From JAWPMV01 sp038527215 (GTDB lineage Bacteria > Bacteroidota > Bacteroidia > J057), in contig JBCBGC010000134.1 in NCBI GenBank assembly GCA_038527215.1, positions 1 to 23,466 on the forward strand: a DNA stretch of 23,466 nucleotides, read 5' to 3'. The notes below the pieces were generated by a model. That model was given only the letters and a program-made list of their open reading frames with translations. It made no database searches and was not told the DNA's origin. Both the position numbers and the translations under genes were made by a program. This document shows, piece by piece, positions 22,399 to 23,466 of the stretch; position 1 is the stretch's first letter; each line of letters opens with the position of its first letter.

Positions 22399-22802
22399 AG
22401 TGCTTTAAAACATTGAAGGTGTAGGAACTATTACTTAGTTATAGTATTGAACGATATAAAACTACAATTGGTTTTTTCTGGTTTTAAGTAATTTGCTTTT
22501 CGGCAATTAACACACAAAAGCGAAATATTCAAACGCATAAACGACCACATGTAAGTTCTTTTTGAAGAACGTAGAAAAAATCAAATCTCTTCCTTAATCT
22601 AACTCAAAATGGACCTTAGTGTTTTCCGAAATTATTAATTGTCGAAACAACCAAATTTCGAAAGACCAAGCACTAATCATCTCACTATCAAAGACATAAA
22701 AAGAAGCTTCAGTCAAGAAAGAATTTTCTTTCCTGCCTAACGATGGGCCTACAAAACTTATTGTACAGCCAGTTTTAAATATTATGAAAACTCAAAAATT
22801 CT
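22399..22802. other. 404-bp AT-rich gap between marR-type and kinase-like genes
   Basis: No open frame of substance on either strand. It contains the near-palindrome described at 22427-22445, a small hairpin GTTCTT-tttg-AAGAAC (22555-22570) and a palindrome-like GAAAGAATTTTCTTTC (22717-22732). None is followed by a convincing T-run, so I cannot call a terminator for the kinase-like gene. Confidence 0.6.
22427..22445. promoter_or_regulatory. Candidate MarR operator (19-bp near-palindrome)
   Basis: ACTATTACTTAGTTATAGT is symmetrical in 8 of 9 base pairs around a central base and lies 29 bp upstream of the marR-type start codon. Size, AT-richness and position fit a MarR dimer site for autoregulation. 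Binding is inferred. Confidence 0.5.
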
Positions 22803-23466
22803 CTATTTTCGCTTGAACCAATACAGGGTTCTTTTCCATAGAGATTGCTCCTTTAATAATTCACTAATCATTTGTTCAATCTTCTGATAGCGCTCTCTGG
22901 GAGACTTTTGAGTTGCTACGTAGATCGCTTTACTTAAATTTCTCGGAATACTTCTGACTTCCTTTTTTACAAATCTATGGAGGGCTTCATCTGATTGAAA
23001 GTGAAAATCTGCGATAGACTTACGGGTCAAAACGTTAAATAAAACCGCTCCTACGGAATAGATATCGGTTAATTTATCCACAGGACGGTCTCCTTCCAGC
23101 ACTTCCGGCGGAAAAAAGGCTTCTAACCTTTCAGCCCTATTCCGACCTTTTACATGTTCCGGTACTTCTAATCTTATATTCGGAGAGCGTGTAAGGTCCG
23201 CAAACATGAAATCAATGATTTTGGGAACGCCTTCCTCTGTAAACAGGACTTTCCGGGTCCGGACATTCCCATGCACGATGCCTTCTCTGGCCATTCCGGC
23301 GGCATCGGTAAATTTCGTTTTATGGGCAGATTCCAGTCCGGTACAGATTTGGATCGCCTGATCCATGAAAACGTCCATATCGCTGACGACCACATCGTGC
23401 GGGATTTTGTCCAGCCTTTCTCCCTTCACCAATTCCATCACCATATACAGCCGTTTTTGGCCAAAT
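22803..23466 (-). CDS. Serine/threonine protein kinase-like protein, probable pseudokinase (N-terminus beyond window)
   Basis: The frame stays open to the right edge; only the part from the kinase hinge onward is present (RLYMVMELVKGERL, typical beta5-hinge). C-lobe features in order: helix E, catalytic-loop equivalent IVHGNVRTRKVLF, IIDFMFADL, FFPPEVLEG, and DIYSVGAVLFNVLT. The HRDxKxxN motif reads HGNVRTRK, so the catalytic Asp is Asn, the Lys is Arg and the following Asn is Lys; DFG reads DFM; APE reads PPE. The helix-F Asp is kept. These changes predict weak or absent phosphotransfer, so a scaffold or sensor role is likely. It ends in a basic tail (RTLYWFKRK). The glycine loop and the ATP-binding Lys are outside the window and cannot be judged. 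Confidence 0.85.
   Translation of the reverse strand, partial: FGQKRLYMVMELVKGERLDKIPHDVVVSDMDVFMDQAIQICTGLESAHKTKFTDAAGMAREGIVHGNVRTRKVLFTEEGVPKIIDFMFADLTRSPNIRLEVPEHVKGRNRAERLEAFFPPEVLEGDRPVDKLTDIYSVGAVLFNVLTRKSIADFHFQSDEALHRFVKKEVRSIPRNLSKAIYVATQKSPRERYQKIEQMISELLKEQSLWKRTLYWFKRK

Noticed and set aside
22717..22732. GAAAGAATTTTCTTTC as terminator of the kinase-like gene
   Set aside because: Only a 7-bp AT-rich stem with a 2-nt loop and no following T-run on the minus strand.
1..23466. CRISPR arrays, tRNA/rRNA genes, insertion sequences, prophage or attachment sites
   Set aside because: Read for direct repeat arrays, terminal inverted repeats with transposase genes, and RNA gene signatures; none seen. 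Base composition and gene packing look uniform apart from the AT-rich 22.4-22.8 kb gap.

Overview
The window looks like a chromosomal segment of a Bacteroidota bacterium. The phylum call rests on three things: a promoter of the Bacteroidota type (TTTG, 19 bp, then TATATTTG, i.e. TAnnTTTG) in front of the trp operon; a DUF3857 protein with the phylum-typical degenerate transglutaminase site; and the general lack of strong Shine-Dalgarno sequences. I cannot name the genus. Nearly everything is on the minus strand, so the biological order runs from high to low coordinates. The only convincing plus-strand gene is a small lipoprotein.

Right part (about 18.1-23.5 kb): a serine/threonine kinase-like protein cut by the window edge, with a degenerate catalytic loop; a 404-bp AT-rich gap; a MarR-family regulator with a 19-bp near-palindrome upstream and a strong intrinsic terminator downstream; a GH3-family (ANL-type) enzyme; and a secreted DUF3857/transglutaminase-fold protein.

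Middle (about 9.9-18.13 kb): a complete tryptophan operon, trpE - trpGD (fused) - trpC - trpF - trpB - trpA, followed by a Thermotoga-type DAHP synthase (aroF). In the 193 bp before trpE I find a full ribosome-mediated attenuator that no gene call covers: a promoter, a 21-codon leader peptide with three consecutive Trp codons, an antiterminator pairing and a 13-bp terminator hairpin with a T-rich tail. An antiparallel lipoprotein gene interrupts the operon between trpB and trpA.

Left part (1-9.5 kb): a tightly packed, mostly overlapping operon for a lipid-type polyketide. In order it encodes an FAD oxidoreductase, two paralogous methyltransferases, a type III polyketide synthase, an enoyl-reductase-like SDR, a hotdog dehydratase, a ketosynthase, an acyl carrier protein, a phosphopantetheinyl transferase, an RND/MMPL-type exporter, and the start of a membrane protein that runs off the left edge. 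My reading (inference) is that the KS/DH/ER/ACP/PPTase set is a dedicated small type II fatty-acid synthase. It would make an acyl starter for the type III PKS; the methyltransferases and flavoprotein would decorate the resulting resorcinol, pyrone or phloroglucinol lipid; and the MMPL protein would move it across the inner membrane.
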